From positions 1-21,688 of the forward strand of contig DASRYH010000024.1 of the NCBI GenBank assembly GCA_035687245.1: a stretch of 21,688 bases of DNA, read 5' to 3'. A program made the position numbers and the translations under genes. The notes under the pieces are model-generated. The model searched no databases. It was not told the origin of the DNA and saw only the letters and a program-made list of their open reading frames with translations. Source of the DNA: DASRYH01 sp035687245 (GTDB taxonomy: Bacteria; Actinomycetota; Coriobacteriia; Anaerosomatales; PHET01). Below, one piece after another: positions 1 through 11,662 of this stretch; within the stretch, counting starts at the first letter, position 1; each line of letters begins with the position of its first letter.

Positions 1-4422
<4,422 letters not shown>

Positions 4423-4427
4423 AAATG

Positions 4428-4447
4428 TCACAGACCGAAGTCTGTGA
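4428..4447 (-). other. UUCG-capped hairpin just before mature 16S
   Basis: The transcript reads TCACAGAC-TTCG-GTCTGTGA, a perfect 8-bp stem closed by a C(UUCG)G tetraloop, ending 6 nt before the mature 16S 5' end. It lies within the precursor leader, inside the processing stem formed by 4588-4609 and 2774-2795. A role in leader folding or 5'-end maturation is inferred from position. Confidence 0.75.
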
Positions 4448-4587
4448 TTCACGAAAGTGATCCGGTTCTATCCGGAGTGGACTCACCTTGATCACCGCAA
4501 GGGCGATCCGGTTTGAATCCATTTTGGAGTCATTCGGTTTGGTCCGTTAATTGACCCTCTCGAAATGACGGGTTCATTCTTGGCTTG

Positions 4588-4609
4588 TCACAGTATCCGG
4601 TTTTCAAGG
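4588..4609 (-). repeat. 5' arm of the pre-16S processing stem
   Basis: On the transcribed strand this is CCTTGAAAACCGG followed by ATACTGTGA. It pairs with 2774-2795 across the 16S gene (20 Watson-Crick pairs, one G-U, one mismatch over 22 nt). It lies about 75-100 nt downstream of the proposed rRNA transcription start. This is the expected position for the leader half of the RNase III stem. Confidence 0.88.
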
Positions 4610-4691
4610 TTCAAGCTGCGGCGGATTCCCTGCATATCCTGCGGTTTTTCCCGCCGCTACCCGCCGAAACCGTTCTCGGCGGCGAGGAGAT

Positions 4692-4740
4692 ACATTACGT
4701 GGTCTCCTCTAGGGTGTCAACACCGTTTTGAGACTTTTTT
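4692..4740 (-). promoter_or_regulatory. rRNA operon promoter with UP-like A-tracts
   Basis: On the minus strand a perfect -35 hexamer TTGACA (4720-4715) is followed by exactly 17 bp and a -10 hexamer TAATGT (4697-4692, matching TATAAT at 3 of 6 positions). Immediately upstream are A-rich blocks, AAAAAAGTCTCAAAAC (4740-4725), placed like the UP element that binds the RNA polymerase alpha C-terminal domain at strong rRNA promoters. Transcription would start near 4685, giving a leader of about 260 nt before 16S. Assigned from sequence and position, not measured. Confidence 0.8.
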
Positions 4741-4784
4741 CCGCCGCCTTTCGGCGGATCTTGTCTCGTACGGCGCGGGCCCAA

Positions 4785-4813
4785 CAAAAAGGCCCCCCGA
4801 CCGTTCGGGAGGC
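4785..4813 (-). terminator. Factor-independent terminator ending the tyrS-side transcript
   Basis: The minus strand reads GCCTCCCGA-ACGG-TCGGGGGGC, a 9-bp stem with one G-U pair and a 4-nt loop, followed by CTTTTTG. It lies about 285 nt past the tyrS stop and about 65 bp upstream of the rRNA -35 hexamer, so it would stop tyrS-side transcription before the rRNA promoter. Confidence 0.88.
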
Positions 4814-5098
4814 ACAGCATGCGACGTTGCCGTCATCACACGACGGTTCGTTTCGACGCTATGGCCTCGCCTCACTACGCTTGGTTATCAACTCGCGCTC
4901 CGGTCGTTTGCCGTTCCGGTGGTGCGGTAGATGAATGTACCACCGCCACACCACAGGAGCAATAGCGATCAGGCGTCACTTTTGAGAGATTTCCCTGAGC
5001 AGCGTGGACCAAACACTTCGCAGGTCACAGCGCGCACGCCCGGGGCGAACGCGGCAGACGTCGCCCGCCCTTCCGAACCGCATGTAAACGGTTCGTCG
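4814..5098. other. Unassigned 285-bp region between tyrS and its terminator
   Basis: No convincing protein gene, tRNA or riboswitch is recognised on either strand. Visible structure: an inverted repeat CGAACCG-8 nt-CGGTTCG (5074-5095) directly after the tyrS stop, without a U-tract, and GGTGGT...ACCACC (about 4917-4943), able to form a hairpin. The minus strand ends in the strong terminator at 4785-4813. It could be a long tyrS 3' untranslated region or a small RNA sharing that terminator. I cannot choose between these. Confidence 0.6.
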
Positions 5099-6304
5099 CT
5101 AGCCAGCGATGATGCGGACGAACTTGCGCTTGCCCACCTGGACAACCTGACCTTCTACTCGCGCACGCGCAACACTATATAGGCGAGCCTCTACAGCCTC
5201 GCCATCGATCTTCACGCCGCCACCATCGATCATGCGGCGTCCCTCGCCTGCAGACGCCACCAGGCCCGCCTCATGAAGCAGGCCGGGCAGGTAGACCTCG
5301 TCTGCCAGAGCCGTCGCGAACTCGGCGATATCCTCGGGCAGCGCGTGCTGCTTGAAGACGCGATCGAAGGCCGCCTCGGCGTCTTCGGCAGCTTGTGCGC
5401 CGTGATAGAGCGTGACAATCTCGCGCGCGAGACGGCGCTTCACCTGGTTGGGATGGGCCTCGCCGGAAGTGAGGGCTGCCTCGATCCCATCGACCTCGTC
5501 GACGGGCAGTCCGGTAGTGAGACGGTAGTACTTGACCATGAGCTCATCGGGGATCGACATGACCTTGCCGAACATGTCGGCCTGCTCGTCGGTGAGTCCG
5601 ATGTAGTTGCCGTAGCTCTTGCTCATCTTCTGCACGCCGTCGGTGCCCTCTAGCAGCGGCAGGGTGAGGCAGACCTGCGGCTCCATACCGCGCTTCTCCA
5701 TGAGCTCGCGGCCGGCCAGCAGGTTGAAGAGCTGGTCGGTGCCGCCCAGCTCGACGTCGGCCTCGATGGCTACCGAGTCGTAGGCCTGCGCGACCGGATA
5801 GAGGAACTCGTGCAGCGAGATGCCGATGCCCTCGCGGTAGCGCTTCGAGAAGTCGTCGCGCTCGAGGATGCGAGCAACGGTGAAGCTGCTGGTGACGCGC
5901 AGGAGGTCAGCGAAGCCAAGCGCGTCGAGCCACTCGGAGTTGCGGCGCAGCTCGGTGCGCTCGGGGTCGAGGATCTTGAAGGCCTGGTCGATGTAGGTCT
6001 GCGCGTTCTCGTCGATCTGCTCGCGCGTGAGCGGGGGGCGAGTGGAGTTGCGGCCCGACGGGTCGCCGATGAACGCGGTGAAGTCGCCGATGATGAGCAC
6101 GACGGTGTGCCCGAGGTCCTGGAACTGGCGCAGCTTGCGCAGCGGGACCGCGTGGCCGATGTGCAGGTCAGGCGCTGTCGGATCGACGCCGAGCTTGATG
6201 CGCAGCGGTACACCGCGGGCCAGCTTCTTGGCGAGGTCGGCTTCGGGAACGAGGTCGGCGATGCCGCTCTTGATCACGTGAAGCTGTTCTTCGGCTGAGA
6301 GCAC
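5099..6304 (-). CDS. tyrS: Tyrosine--tRNA ligase (KMSKS-type TyrRS)
   Basis: Class I cytosolic aminoacyl-tRNA synthetase that charges tRNA-Tyr with tyrosine using ATP. With the start chosen here it is 401 residues. HIGH is at 48-51 (DLHIGHAVPL), the tyrosine-binding Y-x3-Q-x2-D motif at 169-176 (YPVAQAYD), GGTDQ just after, KMSKS at 226-230, and a C-terminal S4-like RNA-binding domain at about 336-399. The KMSKS form matches the TyrZ-like subgroup, not the KFGKS/T form. Start: the frame opens further upstream with GTG at 6367 and ATG at 6322, but only GTG at 6304 has a strong Shine-Dalgarno, GGAAGGA, 7 nt before it. The TyrZ-like start near LSAEEQLHVI also fits. It is divergent from the PBP gene and is followed by a hairpin and, 285 nt on, a terminator. 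Confidence 0.95.
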   Translation of the reverse strand: MLSAEEQLHVIKSGIADLVPEADLAKKLARGVPLRIKLGVDPTAPDLHIGHAVPLRKLRQFQDLGHTVVLIIGDFTAFIGDPSGRNSTRPPLTREQIDENAQTYIDQAFKILDPERTELRRNSEWLDALGFADLLRVTSSFTVARILERDDFSKRYREGIGISLHEFLYPVAQAYDSVAIEADVELGGTDQLFNLLAGRELMEKRGMEPQVCLTLPLLEGTDGVQKMSKSYGNYIGLTDEQADMFGKVMSIPDELMVKYYRLTTGLPVDEVDGIEAALTSGEAHPNQVKRRLAREIVTLYHGAQAAEDAEAAFDRVFKQHALPEDIAEFATALADEVYLPGLLHEAGLVASAGEGRRMIDGGGVKIDGEAVEARLYSVARARVEGQVVQVGKRKFVRIIAG

Positions 6305-6327
6305 GTGCGCTTCCTTCCGCATGCGTT

Positions 6328-6376
6328 GAACGCCGAGTAACGAGGCGTTCACGGGGTCGGGCACCACCGCGGGTGG
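6328..6376 (-). promoter_or_regulatory. Two hairpins in the tyrS 5' leader
   Basis: Upstream of the preferred tyrS start are two perfect inverted repeats: CCACC-CGC-GGTGG (6376-6364) and GAACGCC-9 nt-GGCGTTC (6350-6328). The second ends about 9 nt before the Shine-Dalgarno sequence at 6318-6312. If the messenger starts upstream, these stems would sit in its 5' untranslated region and could affect ribosome access. No T-box signature (AGGGTGGNACCGCG) is present, and regulation is inferred only. Confidence 0.4.
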
Positions 6377-6497
6377 CGTGTGTTTTGCGTGTCATACTAC
6401 ATCACGAAACGAGGGCGACACGTGTGTTACGCGCTGCCGAAAGGCACGCCCGCCGCGCGCGTGCGCTCGCGTCTGACCCGACACACGAAGGAAGAGC

Positions 6498-9065
6498 ATG
6501 AGCGAACGGCGCTACTCGCGCAGCGACACTCCCCGCCCCCGGCAACCTCGCGGTGGCTCCCCGGCACCTCGTGCCAGGTCGAGCCGTTCGGCAGGCGCAC
6601 AACCCCAGACTCGCAAGGCGCCGCGCAACCCACGCCCGAGCGCGCCCAAGAAGCCGCGCAGGTGGCTCAAGACGCTCGCAGTGATCGCCGCTCTGTTCGC
6701 AGTGGTGGTAGGTGTCGCCGGCTGTGCGATGTATCGCTCGATCTCGTCTGACCTGCCCGACCCCGACATCCGCAAGGCCAAGGGTCGCGACCAGTCCTCG
6801 GTCATCCTCGACAAGGACGGCAAGACGCTCGCACGCCTGTTCGCGGAACAGAATCGCCAGGACGTCGCGCTCGACAAGATGCCGAAGTACCTGCCGCAGG
6901 CCGTCATCGCCACCGAAGACCAGCGCTTCTACGAGCACGAGGGTGTCGACCCCTTGGGTATCGCACGCGCCATCGCGGTCGACGTCATGAAGCGCTCGAA
7001 GGCCCAGGGCGGCTCCACCATCACGCAGCAGTACGTGAAGCAAGCCTTCGTGACCTCGGAAAAGACGCTCAAGCGCAAGGTCCAAGAGGCGGTGCTCGCG
7101 CAGCGCGTCGAGCAGCGCTACAGCAAGAACGAGATCCTCGAGCTCTACCTCAACACCATCTACTTCGGCCATGGCGCCTACGGCGTGGAGGCCGCTTCGC
7201 GCGCGTACTTCGGCAAGGGAGTGGAGAAGCTCACAATCCCTGAGGCCGCAATGATCGCGGGTGTGATCAAGTCGCCGGGACGCTACTCGCCCTACCTCGA
7301 CATGGACGCCGCGACCACGCGGCGCAACACGGTCCTGATGCAGATGAGGGCACAGAACTACATCACCGAGGCGGAGTACCAAGACGCGAAGAACGCGCCG
7401 GTCGAGGTGGCCGGACTCAAGCCGCCTTCGACGCGAGCCCCCTATTTCGTCGAGTGGGTGAAGGAAGCCCTAGTCAAGAAGTTCGGGCAGAAAGCCGTCT
7501 ACCGCGGCGGGCTGCGCGTCGAGACGACGCTCGACCCCAAGGCGCAGAAGATCGCCGAAAAGGCCACGCGCGAAGCGTTGAATCGCGACGGCGACCCTTC
7601 GGCAGCTCTCGTGGCAATGAGCCCGAAGACCGGTGCGGTCGTGGCGATGGTGGGCGGCAAGGACTTCAAGACGCAGCAGTTCAATGTGGCGGTACAGGGC
7701 ACCCGGCAGCCGGGTTCGTCGTTCAAGCCGTTCGTGCTGGCGACCGCGCTCGAGAAGGGCGTGAGCCCCGAGCAGGGCTTCAAGTCAGGCCCGCGCACCT
7801 TCAACATCAACGGGCAGACGTGGAAGGTCACCGGCGCCCATAGCGGCGGCGGCGGGCTCATGCGGCTTCGCAAGGCCACCGAGCAGTCGGTGAACTCCGT
7901 GTTTGCGCAGCTCATCTTGGATGTCGGTGCGAAGGAAGTCGTGAGCACCGTGGAGAAGCTGGGCATCCGTGAAGGCATCAAGCCCGTGCCCGCGATCGCC
8001 CTCGGCGGCTTGGATGAGGGTGTCTCCCCTCTGGAGATGGCGACCGCGTATTCGGCGTTCGCAGCCGGCGGGCAGCGTCCGACGCCCTACGGCGTGGCGA
8101 AGGTCACGGGGCCGGACGGCACTGTGCTTCTGGAGGCCGAGCCGAAAGGTACTCGCGCCATCAAGGCGGACGTCGCCTACCTGACGACCGACATCTTGAA
8201 GGGCGTCATCAAGCGTGGCACCGGCACGGCTGCGCAGATCGGGCGCCCCGCCGCTGGCAAGACCGGCACTACTCAGCAGTACCGCGACGCCTGGTTCGTG
8301 GGCTACACGCCCGACCTGACGTGCGCTGTATGGGTGGGCCACCCAGACTCGCAGCGCGAGATGCTCAATGTTCACGGCCGCAAGGTGACTGGCGGCTCGT
8401 TCCCCGCACAGATCTGGGCGCGCTTCATGCGCAACGCGCTGGCGGGCAAGCCATCAAAGGACTTCACGCGCCCCGCCGGTCTTGTGAGCGCCAAGGTCTG
8501 CTCCGAGAGCGGCATGACACCCACGGAGTTCTGCCCCAAGACGGTCTCGGCACTCGTGCTCGCGCGTCACAAGCCGAAGAGCTGCACCGTGCACACTAAG
8601 CCGGTCGAGGTGAAGGTGCCCAACGTCGTCGGCATGACCAAAGCCGACGCGATGGCTGCACTTGAGGACCTGGGCCTGGTGGTCACCGTGACCGAGCAGG
8701 GCATCGCCGGCGTCGCGCCGGGCGTGGTTGGATCGCAGAACCCGCCGGCTGGCACGATCCTGAAGCCGAAGGACCCCATCACCATCTTCGTTTCGGTCAC
8801 CGGCGCGGCCAACCAGCCGCCAGTGGCCGCCTTCACAGCGCCCGCGTCGGGCAAGGCGGGCGAAGTGCTCGCGCTCGACGCGAGCGGTTCGACCGACGAC
8901 GGCTCGATCTCGCAGTTCTACTGGGAGTTCGGCGACGATGCGACCGGTTCGGGCCAGAAGGTCAGCCATGCATGGTCGACGCCGGGCACCTACGAAGTCA
9001 CGCTCTGGGTCACCGACAACAGCGGCACACAGTCGTCGGTCTCCAAGACGATTCAGATCAAGTAG
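6498..9065 (+). CDS. Class A penicillin-binding protein with PASTA and PKD domains
   Basis: Bifunctional peptidoglycan synthase (855 aa) that polymerises glycan strands and cross-links peptides at the outer membrane face. A basic, Pro/Arg-rich cytoplasmic tail (1-55) precedes one membrane segment (56-79). The GT51 domain has catalytic Glu140 in TEDQRFYEHEGVD, GGSTITQQ at 171-178 and a KNEILELYLN motif near 210-219. The transpeptidase has SSFK (Ser407 nucleophile), SVN at 464-466 and KTG at 588-590. A PASTA domain (about 703-767) and a C-terminal PKD domain (about 773-855, with WEFGDD and HAWSTPGTYEVTLWVTD) follow. PASTA is common on such enzymes; a terminal PKD is unusual and may bind wall polymer or protein. 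ATG start with AAGGAAGA 5' to it. Single-gene unit with its own terminator. Confidence 0.95.
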   Translation: MSERRYSRSDTPRPRQPRGGSPAPRARSSRSAGAQPQTRKAPRNPRPSAPKKPRRWLKTLAVIAALFAVVVGVAGCAMYRSISSDLPDPDIRKAKGRDQSSVILDKDGKTLARLFAEQNRQDVALDKMPKYLPQAVIATEDQRFYEHEGVDPLGIARAIAVDVMKRSKAQGGSTITQQYVKQAFVTSEKTLKRKVQEAVLAQRVEQRYSKNEILELYLNTIYFGHGAYGVEAASRAYFGKGVEKLTIPEAAMIAGVIKSPGRYSPYLDMDAATTRRNTVLMQMRAQNYITEAEYQDAKNAPVEVAGLKPPSTRAPYFVEWVKEALVKKFGQKAVYRGGLRVETTLDPKAQKIAEKATREALNRDGDPSAALVAMSPKTGAVVAMVGGKDFKTQQFNVAVQGTRQPGSSFKPFVLATALEKGVSPEQGFKSGPRTFNINGQTWKVTGAHSGGGGLMRLRKATEQSVNSVFAQLILDVGAKEVVSTVEKLGIREGIKPVPAIALGGLDEGVSPLEMATAYSAFAAGGQRPTPYGVAKVTGPDGTVLLEAEPKGTRAIKADVAYLTTDILKGVIKRGTGTAAQIGRPAAGKTGTTQQYRDAWFVGYTPDLTCAVWVGHPDSQREMLNVHGRKVTGGSFPAQIWARFMRNALAGKPSKDFTRPAGLVSAKVCSESGMTPTEFCPKTVSALVLARHKPKSCTVHTKPVEVKVPNVVGMTKADAMAALEDLGLVVTVTEQGIAGVAPGVVGSQNPPAGTILKPKDPITIFVSVTGAANQPPVAAFTAPASGKAGEVLALDASGSTDDGSISQFYWEFGDDATGSGQKVSHAWSTPGTYEVTLWVTDNSGTQSSVSKTIQIK

Positions 9066-9091
9066 CCACGCCGCTTGCGCGGGTGCTTCGC

Positions 9092-9132
9092 GAGGGCCGG
9101 GTGACCACGACAGGTCGCTCGGCCCTCTTGTA
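9092..9132 (+). terminator. Terminator after the PASTA-PKD penicillin-binding protein gene
   Basis: GAGGGCCG (9092-9099) pairs perfectly with CGGCCCTC (9120-9127), with further GACC/GGTC pairing in the loop, then TTGTAT. It lies 26 nt after the PBP stop and just before the convergent U32 gene stop at 9133. The T-run is short and interrupted, so efficiency is uncertain. Confidence 0.65.
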
Positions 9133-11541
9133 TCAGCTCACGCCGCGGAAGAAGTGGCCCGTGGTAGCTGGCGCATCGGGCTTGGGCGCGACTCGGCCCG
9201 CAAGGTGCGCTGCGATGCCGGCACGCACCCGCGAGACGAGCGCAGCGGCCTCGTCCGGAGACAGCAGCTCCGCGTCGATGCGCAGCAGCGAGACGCCCGT
9301 AGCGAGAACGTCAGGCAGCGAAGCAACGACGTCGAGTGGCACTGCGTTGTACAGATGAGTGCGGCCCAGGGCGTCCGTGACGACCGGGAAGCGGTAGCCC
9401 TTGCGGTCCTTGAGCCAGCGGTGCGTGGCGCGACGGCTACACGACGCGCACTGGCGGTCGCACTCCCCCTCCGACATCAGCACACAGTGCTCGGTAACCA
9501 TCAGTTCCTGGCTACCGGCGACGGCGACTCCGAGCGGCACCGCCGAGGCATTTGCGACGTCGGCGATCTGGCGCGCCGAAAGCTCCGGCGAGAGCCAGAC
9601 GCTTGAGGCGCCGCTCTCTGCGAGCAAGGCAACCGCCCACGGGTTGAGCGCGTTGAGTGACCAGTGCCCCTGCACATCGACGCCTTCACTCGCAAGCAGC
9701 CGTAGCGCGCCGAGCGTACCGGCGACCGCACGTTTCGCGGCGCGCGCCGGCCTGAGCAGGTAGTCGGCCTGAGCATCGTGCATGATGCGCGACACGACCG
9801 GGACGATGCGCGGATCGCTCATCGTGTCCGCGCGCCACGCGTGAGCGGCGACGTGGACTTCAGCGGCACCGGCGTCGAGGCAGGCGCGAGCGGCCTCGGC
9901 GCTGCCGACGACAGCGATCACCGCTGGCTCCTCGGTCGTGCGCATGGCCGTGCGAGGCGGCCTCGGCAGCTTCGGCGAGACGGATTCGCGCTCGTCCCAC
10001 GCCGAAAGCAGGCCAGACTCGTAGCAGGCTATCGCGTCGCGACGCACCCGGTGCAGCGTGGAGAAGCCCATTCCGGCATCGGCCGCGAGATCGACGTCCC
10101 ACGAGGTGACCTCGTAGGGCGTGCCGCCAAGGCGGCCGATGTGCTCCATCACTTCGGCGATAGAGAGCGGCTTGGTGCGGGCGGCTTCGACTGCGGCCCC
10201 TTCGGCCACACCGGTGCGACCCTGCTCGTCGGTGAATTCGATGCGCAGCGGCTGGCCAACGAGGATACGCACGCTCGCGCGCACGGGCACGGGGCGCCCT
10301 TCGTTGGAGGCGTAGACGCGCTCGGCAGCGTCGTTTAGGGAGGCGTTGCGGACGCGGAAGACGCGGTCGCCGGGGGACGCAGGCTCCTCGAGGGCGACTT
10401 CTACCCGCTCGCCGCCCGGCGCACCCACGTGCGTTCCGCCACCGAAGCCCAGAGCGCCGAGCTTCTGCGCGAAGCGGCCCCGCGAGGTCCAGACCTCGAT
10501 CGTGTCTTCGGCGTCGACCGCTGTCTCGAGCGCGATCGTCGCGTGCCCCGCCGTGGCGGTGACGATGCGGCCGATGAGCACGCCGCGGTTGTTGGGGCGC
10601 CGGTAGCTCATCATCTCGTTGCCGCGCTCGCCCGTGAGGTAGGCCTGCGTGAAGCCGCGGGAGAACGCTTCGGAGAGCACTGAGAGTTCGCCGGCGCGCA
10701 CCTCGTAGGCCGCCGGTCCCGCAATCGCCCGGTCGAGCGCGGCGCGGTAGACGCCGGTAACGAGAGCCACGTACTCGGGACTCTTCATGCGGCCCTCGAT
10801 CTTGAGTGCCGAGACCCCCGTGTTCACGAGCTCGCCGAGAATCGCGATGCCTGCCAGGTCCTTCGGCGAGAGAAGATGTGCTCCGACGTCACCGAGCGCG
10901 CGGCCCGCTTCGTCCTCGAGTTCGTAGGGCAGCCGACAGGGCTGAGCGCACATGCCGCGGTTGGCCGAACGGCCTCCAACCATCGACGAGAGCAGGCACT
11001 GTCCCGAGTAGCAGATGCACAGCGCGCCGTGCACGAAGGACTCGATCTCGACGCCCACCTCGCGGCCGGTCTCGGAGAGTGCAGCGATTTCTGCGAGCGA
11101 CACTTCGCGCCCCAGCGTGATGCGCGATACGCCCAGCTCCGCCAGCGCACGCACAGTGGCCGAGTTGTGGGTGTTCATCTGCGTCGAGGAATGCACGCGC
11201 ACATGCGGCAGTGCCTCACGGATCACCCGCAACAGGCCGAAGTCCTGAACGATGACGGCGTCGACGCCCGCGCCCCACGCGAAGTCGATCGTCTCAAGGG
11301 CGTGCTCCATCTCGCCAGGCAGCACCACGATGTTCGCGGTCAGATAGACCTTGGCGCCGTGTAGGTGGGCGAGCCGACAAGCGTCGGCGAAGTTCTCGCG
11401 CGTGAAGTTCTCAGCGCCACGACGTGCATTGAGGTCGTCGAGGCCGAGGTAGACGGCATCGGCGCCTGAGAATACCGCGGCACGCAGCGCGGCTGGCCCT
11501 CCGGCAGGAGCGAGCAGTTCAGTACGAGGTGTCTCGGGCAC
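9133..11541 (-). CDS. Peptidase U32 family protein (large form, RlhA/YdcP-like)
   Basis: An 802-residue member of the U32 family, named as peptidases but including E. coli RlhA and TrhP, which act in hydroxylation of 23S rRNA and tRNA. The N-terminal barrel begins ELLAPAGGPAALRAAVFSGADAVYLGL. The family signature E-x-F-x2-G-A-L-C-x4-G-x-C-x-L-S is exact at 167-185. Cysteines 175, 177, 182, 198 and 202 form the first cluster (C198 in NRGMCAQPC); a second, CDRQCASC, is at 694-701 with C686 nearby. Such cysteines suggest an iron-sulfur site. The long C-terminal half resembles the extended RlhA-like form. GTG start with a purine-rich GGGAAAGGGG about 12 nt upstream. Single gene, divergent from the downstream PBP. 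RNA hydroxylation is a plausible role but not shown; protease activity is doubtful. Confidence 0.88.
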   Translation of the reverse strand: MPETPRTELLAPAGGPAALRAAVFSGADAVYLGLDDLNARRGAENFTRENFADACRLAHLHGAKVYLTANIVVLPGEMEHALETIDFAWGAGVDAVIVQDFGLLRVIREALPHVRVHSSTQMNTHNSATVRALAELGVSRITLGREVSLAEIAALSETGREVGVEIESFVHGALCICYSGQCLLSSMVGGRSANRGMCAQPCRLPYELEDEAGRALGDVGAHLLSPKDLAGIAILGELVNTGVSALKIEGRMKSPEYVALVTGVYRAALDRAIAGPAAYEVRAGELSVLSEAFSRGFTQAYLTGERGNEMMSYRRPNNRGVLIGRIVTATAGHATIALETAVDAEDTIEVWTSRGRFAQKLGALGFGGGTHVGAPGGERVEVALEEPASPGDRVFRVRNASLNDAAERVYASNEGRPVPVRASVRILVGQPLRIEFTDEQGRTGVAEGAAVEAARTKPLSIAEVMEHIGRLGGTPYEVTSWDVDLAADAGMGFSTLHRVRRDAIACYESGLLSAWDERESVSPKLPRPPRTAMRTTEEPAVIAVVGSAEAARACLDAGAAEVHVAAHAWRADTMSDPRIVPVVSRIMHDAQADYLLRPARAAKRAVAGTLGALRLLASEGVDVQGHWSLNALNPWAVALLAESGASSVWLSPELSARQIADVANASAVPLGVAVAGSQELMVTEHCVLMSEGECDRQCASCSRRATHRWLKDRKGYRFPVVTDALGRTHLYNAVPLDVVASLPDVLATGVSLLRIDAELLSPDEAAALVSRVRAGIAAHLAGRVAPKPDAPATTGHFFRGVS

Positions 11542-11577
11542 GGGCGAGGCCGCCCCTTTCCCTTCGGCAACGGTGCG

Positions 11578-11624
11578 TTGACCGTTAGTGTGTGTTGTCT
11601 AGCACGCCTATCGTCCAATAGGCG
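11578..11624. promoter_or_regulatory. Inverted repeat in the divergent U32/PBP control region
   Basis: The 121-bp gap between the divergent U32 and PBP genes contains CGCCTAT-6 nt-ATAGGCG (11605-11624), a perfect 7-bp inverted repeat. A -35-like TTGACC (11578-11583) with a weak TAGCAC 16 bp downstream faces the PBP gene. The repeat overlaps where the initially transcribed region would be, so it could be an operator or a leader hairpin. No known regulator site is recognised. Confidence 0.4.
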
Positions 11625-11662
11625 ACAATGTAGCACCAGTAACGGCCCGAGCATGGAGTCAG

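Noticed and set aside
4814..5098. Riboswitch (glycine or c-di-AMP type) after tyrS
   Set aside because: Only short fragments resemble such motifs, and the stretch is not upstream of any gene on the matching strand.
6305..6367. Longer TyrRS start at GTG 6367 or ATG 6322
   Set aside because: No ribosome binding site precedes either, a hairpin lies in between, and GTG 6304 has GGAAGGA at ideal spacing.
6305..6497. T-box riboswitch upstream of tyrS
   Set aside because: The conserved antiterminator sequence AGGGTGGNACCGCG is absent and there is no leader terminator.
6402..7382. 326-codon minus-strand frame antisense to the first PBP gene
   Set aside because: Shadow of the GC-rich PBP coding sequence; no motif and it overlaps the conserved GT51 region.
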